A DNA stretch of 7,654 nucleotides from the NCBI GenBank assembly GCA_946404295.1, contig CAMJDE010000082.1:1-7654 (forward strand). Direction: 5' to 3'. The stretch's first letter is position 1. Every line of letters starts with the position of its first letter. Origin of the DNA: an uncultured Clostridia bacterium. Its GTDB lineage: Bacteria; Bacillota; Clostridia; Oscillospirales; CAG-272. The notes under the pieces were generated by a model. The model saw only the letters and a program-made list of their open reading frames with translations, searched no databases and was not told the origin of the DNA. The position numbers and the translations under genes were made by a program. Of this stretch, positions 4,825-7,654 are shown one piece after another.

Positions 4825-6222
4825 ATGAACAACAGTGAAAAAACGATGGACAAGATCGTGGCTCTCTGCAAGAACCGGGGCTTCGTTTTCCCCGGCTCGG
4901 AGATCTACGGCGGGCTCTCGAACTCCTGGGACTACGGACCGCTCGGCGTCGAGTTCAAGAACAACGTCAAGCGCGCCTGGTGGAAGAAGTTCGTGCAGGA
5001 GAACCCCTATAACGTCGGGCTCGACTCGGCGATCATCATGAACCCCCGGACGTGGGTCGCGTCGGGGCATCTCGGCGGCTTCTCGGACCCCCTGATGGAC
5101 TGCCGCGTCTGCAAGAGCCGTCACCGCGCCGACAAACTGATCGAGGACTATGCGTTTCAGAACAAGATCGACGTCAATCCCGCCGGGATGACCGACGACG
5201 AAATGGCGGCGTATATCAAGGAGAATCACATCGTCTGCCCCGATTGCGGGAGCGGCGATTTCACCCCGATCCGCAAGTTCAACCTGATGTTCAAGACCTT
5301 CATCGGCGTGACCGAGGATTCGACCAATACGGTCTATCTCCGTCCCGAGACGGCGCAGGGCATCTTCGTCAACTTCAAGAACGTCCAGCGCACCTCGCGC
5401 AAGAAGATCCCGTTCGGCATCGGACAGATCGGCAAGTCATTCCGCAACGAGATCACCCCGGGCAACTTCGTTTTCCGTACCCGCGAGTTCGAGCAGATGG
5501 AACTTGAGTTCTTCTGCAAGCCCGGCACCGACCTCGACTGGTTCAACTACTGGCGCACCTATTGCGCCGAGTTCCTCTATTCGCTCGGGATGAAGCGCGA
5601 GAACCTGCGGCTCCGCGACCACAGCCCGGAGGAACTCTGCTTCTATTCCAAGGGCACGACCGACATCGAGTTCCTCTTCCCGTTCGGGTGGGGCGAACTC
5701 TGGGGCATCGCCGACCGCACCGACTACGACCTCACCCAGCACCAGAATACCTCGGGCGAGAGTATGGAATACTTTGATCCCGAGACGAACGAGAAGTACG
5801 TCCCCTACGTCGTCGAGCCGTCGCTCGGCGCCGACCGCGTGGCGCTCGCGTTCCTTTGCGACGCCTACGACGAGGAGGTCGTCGACGCCGAGAAGAACGA
5901 CGTCCGCGTGGTGCTCCACCTGCACCCGGCGCTCGCCCCGATCAAGGCGGCGATCCTCCCGCTCTCGAAGAAACTCTCCGACAAGGCGGGCGAACTCTAC
6001 GCCGATCTTGCCAAGACGATGAACGTCGAGTTCGACGAAGCGGGCTCGATCGGAAAACGCTACCGCCGGCAGGACGAGATCGGAACGCCCTTCTGCGTCA
6101 CCTACGATTTCGACAGCGAAAACGACGGCTGCGTGACGGTGCGCGAACGCGACACGATGCAGCAGATCCGCCTTCCCATCTCGGAAGTCAAGGCGTATAT
6201 CGAGGAAAGGATCGCTTTCTGA
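4825..6222 (+). CDS. glyQS: Glycine--tRNA ligase, single-chain alpha2 type
   Basis: A 465-residue class II synthetase charging tRNA-Gly, of the homodimeric archaeal/eukaryotic-like type (also named glyS), not the alpha2beta2 GlyQ+GlyS type. N-terminal RGFVFPGSEIYGG and SWDYGPLGVEFKNN are characteristic. A probable zinc site is formed by C93/C96 and C138/C141. Motif 2 includes RPETAQG (R173, E175) and GKSFRNEI (R207), motif 3 is EPSLGADR (331-338), and an anticodon-binding domain follows from about residue 350, ending with RRQDEIGTPFCVTYDF and DGCVTVRERDT. The length is normal and no key residue is missing. AAGAGG (4814-4819) lies 5 nt before the ATG. The 39-nt gap after mtaB contains only a 5-bp hairpin (4797-4810) without a T run. 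There is no room for a T-box leader, so expression probably depends on the promoter at 3421. It is 6 nt from the next gene. Confidence 0.96.
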   Translation: MNNSEKTMDKIVALCKNRGFVFPGSEIYGGLSNSWDYGPLGVEFKNNVKRAWWKKFVQENPYNVGLDSAIIMNPRTWVASGHLGGFSDPLMDCRVCKSRHRADKLIEDYAFQNKIDVNPAGMTDDEMAAYIKENHIVCPDCGSGDFTPIRKFNLMFKTFIGVTEDSTNTVYLRPETAQGIFVNFKNVQRTSRKKIPFGIGQIGKSFRNEITPGNFVFRTREFEQMELEFFCKPGTDLDWFNYWRTYCAEFLYSLGMKRENLRLRDHSPEELCFYSKGTTDIEFLFPFGWGELWGIADRTDYDLTQHQNTSGESMEYFDPETNEKYVPYVVEPSLGADRVALAFLCDAYDEEVVDAEKNDVRVVLHLHPALAPIKAAILPLSKKLSDKAGELYADLAKTMNVEFDEAGSIGKRYRRQDEIGTPFCVTYDFDSENDGCVTVRERDTMQQIRLPISEVKAYIEERIAF

Positions 6223-6228
6223 TCCCCA

Positions 6229-7654
6229 ATGGATAACAGCGAAACCCGGGGGACGCCCGTCCCCCGCAAGCAAAAGAAAAAGAAGAGCGCGGCCCGGCGC
6301 ATCGTCGGGATCACGCTCCTTTTGCTTTTTCTCTATCTCGTCTACTTCGTCGTCGGGATGTGCGTTCCGTTCCTGCCGCTTGAAAGCACCGCGCCAGGCG
6401 CGCGCGACCCCGCCTCTTACCGGGGCGACGGCACGCCGTGGGTCGAGCGGGCAAGCGTGATCGAGGAGAACTCCGACGCGCTCGACTGGCGGCTCAGACT
6501 GATCGACGCCGCGACCGACTCGGTTTCCTTTGCGACCTACCAGTTCCGCGAGGGCGAGAGCACGACCCTGCTTGCCGAGGCGCTGAAACGCGCGGCGGAG
6601 CGCGGCGTCAAGGTGCGGATCCTCGTCGACGGGTTCAACGACGTGCTGCGTATGGAGGGCAAGACCTTCTTCCGCGCGATCTCGGCGGTTCCCGGTATCG
6701 AAATGAAGATCTACAACCGTCCGAGTCTCCTGACCCCCTGGAACTGCAACGCGCGGCTCCACGACAAATACTTTATCGTCGACGACCTCGCCTATATCAT
6801 CGGCGGGCGGAACACCCACGACGGCTTTCTGCTCGAAAACGACACCGGGCTCCGCAACTACGACCGCGAGGCGCTGGTCTACAATACAGCGCACGGCGCG
6901 CCCGCGCCGGACGGCGATCCCGCCTCGATCTACGGGCTGATCGACTATTTCAACGATATGTGGGAGAGCGACGCCGTGGCGTATTTCCGCGACGGCGGGG
7001 CAAAACCGACCGACCCGAAGATCGAAGCCGAGTACGACCGCTGGAATACCTTTGCGACCTCGCTTCCGACCCTTTCCGACCCCGACGCGGCGCTCGCGGC
7101 GGCGACCCTCTCGGTCGACCGCGTGACGCTGGTCACCGGCGAGACCGGGACGAAGGGGAAGAAGCCGCTGATCTGGAACGAACTGGTCTCGCTCTGTGCC
7201 TCGGCTACCGACCGCGTCCTGATCCAGACCCCCTATATCCTGTGCAGCAAGGATATGTACGCCGACCTTGAAAAGATGGTCGCAAGCGGCGCCGACGTCA
7301 CGATGCTGACCAACTCGATCCTCAACACCGACAACAAATTCGCCCCACCCGACTACCTCTATCATCAGGACGAGATCCTCGATACCGGTGTTTCGATCAT
7401 GGAGTTTGACGGAGATTATTCGACCCACGCGAAAACCGTCCTGATCGACGACGACCTCGTCGTGATCGGCTCCTTCAACGTCGACCTGCGCTCGACCTAT
7501 ATGAACACCGAGATCGTCGCCGTCATCGCGGGAGAAGCGTTCCAGGATCAGGCGGAAGAGTGTATGCGCCCGGTTTTCGCCGGTTCCGTTCTGATCGGGA
7601 AAGAGAACACGGTCGGGCAGCGCCTCCGCGAGGACGCCGGCTTCTTCAAGCGCG
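6229..7654 (+). CDS. Phospholipase D / cardiolipin synthase-like protein, ClsC type (3' end cut by window)
   Basis: The frame is open from the ATG at 6229 to the window end (475 codons, no stop). A Lys/Arg-rich N-terminus (residues 13-24) precedes one membrane segment (about 25-50). The large domain that follows is probably outside by the positive-inside rule. Two complete HxK(x)4D catalytic motifs are present: LHDKYFIVD (H178, K180, D185) followed by IIGGRN, and THAKTVLID (H400, K402, D407) followed by IGSFNVDLRS and MNTE. The GGRN after the first motif and the SFN-DLRS-NTE block after the second resemble E. coli ClsC (YmdC), which makes cardiolipin by phosphatidyl transfer. Other PLD-family activities cannot be excluded. 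It starts 6 nt after the glyQS stop with no well-placed Shine-Dalgarno (AAAGG at 6206-6210 is 18 nt away), suggesting translational coupling. At 475 residues it is about ClsC length, so little is probably missing. Confidence 0.88.
   Translation, partial: MDNSETRGTPVPRKQKKKKSAARRIVGITLLLLFLYLVYFVVGMCVPFLPLESTAPGARDPASYRGDGTPWVERASVIEENSDALDWRLRLIDAATDSVSFATYQFREGESTTLLAEALKRAAERGVKVRILVDGFNDVLRMEGKTFFRAISAVPGIEMKIYNRPSLLTPWNCNARLHDKYFIVDDLAYIIGGRNTHDGFLLENDTGLRNYDREALVYNTAHGAPAPDGDPASIYGLIDYFNDMWESDAVAYFRDGGAKPTDPKIEAEYDRWNTFATSLPTLSDPDAALAAATLSVDRVTLVTGETGTKGKKPLIWNELVSLCASATDRVLIQTPYILCSKDMYADLEKMVASGADVTMLTNSILNTDNKFAPPDYLYHQDEILDTGVSIMEFDGDYSTHAKTVLIDDDLVVIGSFNVDLRSTYMNTEIVAVIAGEAFQDQAEECMRPVFAGSVLIGKENTVGQRLREDAGFFKR

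Noticed and set aside
3994..5229. Open minus-strand frame of 411 codons antisense to mtaB and glyQS
   Set aside because: Shadow of two conserved genes on the plus strand, with no recognisable motif and no sensible start region.
5437..7428. Open minus-strand frame of 663 codons antisense to glyQS and the PLD-like gene
   Set aside because: It lies opposite two well-recognised genes; GC-rich coding DNA commonly leaves long open antisense frames. The translation shows no recognisable domain.

Overview
The window reads as ordinary chromosome from a GC-rich member of the Bacillota, most likely an uncultured Clostridia lineage. The reasons are AAGGAG-type Shine-Dalgarno sites, sigma-A style promoters placed in short AT-rich islands, a DUF421/DUF4363 membrane-protein pair of the kind found in clostridia, an MtaB-type tRNA methylthiotransferase, and a single-chain (alpha2) glycyl-tRNA synthetase. 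The lineage call is inference; no rRNA or other phylogenetic marker gene is present.

Layout. (1) 1-852, plus: the nearly complete 3' portion of a PHP-family metallo-phosphoesterase, followed by a two-hairpin terminator region. (2) 1007-2107, plus: a glycerate 2-kinase with its own near-consensus promoter. (3) 2108-2300: the convergent gap between the kinase and the next, minus-strand, genes. It holds a regular array of five hairpins about 32-33 nt apart, linked by a conserved 9-nt box CATNTCGCG; this is the most unusual structure in the window. (4) 3334-2301, minus: a two-gene operon, a DUF421 (YetF-like) membrane protein then a small DUF4363 membrane-anchored protein, coupled by a 4-nt GTGA overlap. 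(5) 3335-3480: a divergent control region with a strong extended -10 promoter for the plus strand and an inverted repeat covering the predicted transcription start and the Shine-Dalgarno site. (6) 3481-7654, plus: mtaB, glyQS and a phospholipase D / cardiolipin synthase-like gene (cut by the window end), spaced 39 and 6 nt apart and probably co-transcribed.

How they fit together. mtaB and glyQS both serve translation (tRNA A37 thiomethylation and tRNA-Gly charging). The PLD-like enzyme appended to them is a predicted membrane-anchored phospholipid enzyme, and its link to translation is only positional. The PHP protein and glycerate kinase have separate expression signals and no evident shared pathway. 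No CRISPR array, insertion sequence, prophage gene, tRNA or rRNA was seen. No dedicated defence or biosynthetic system is visible; the candidate undescribed element is the hairpin array at 2127-2286.
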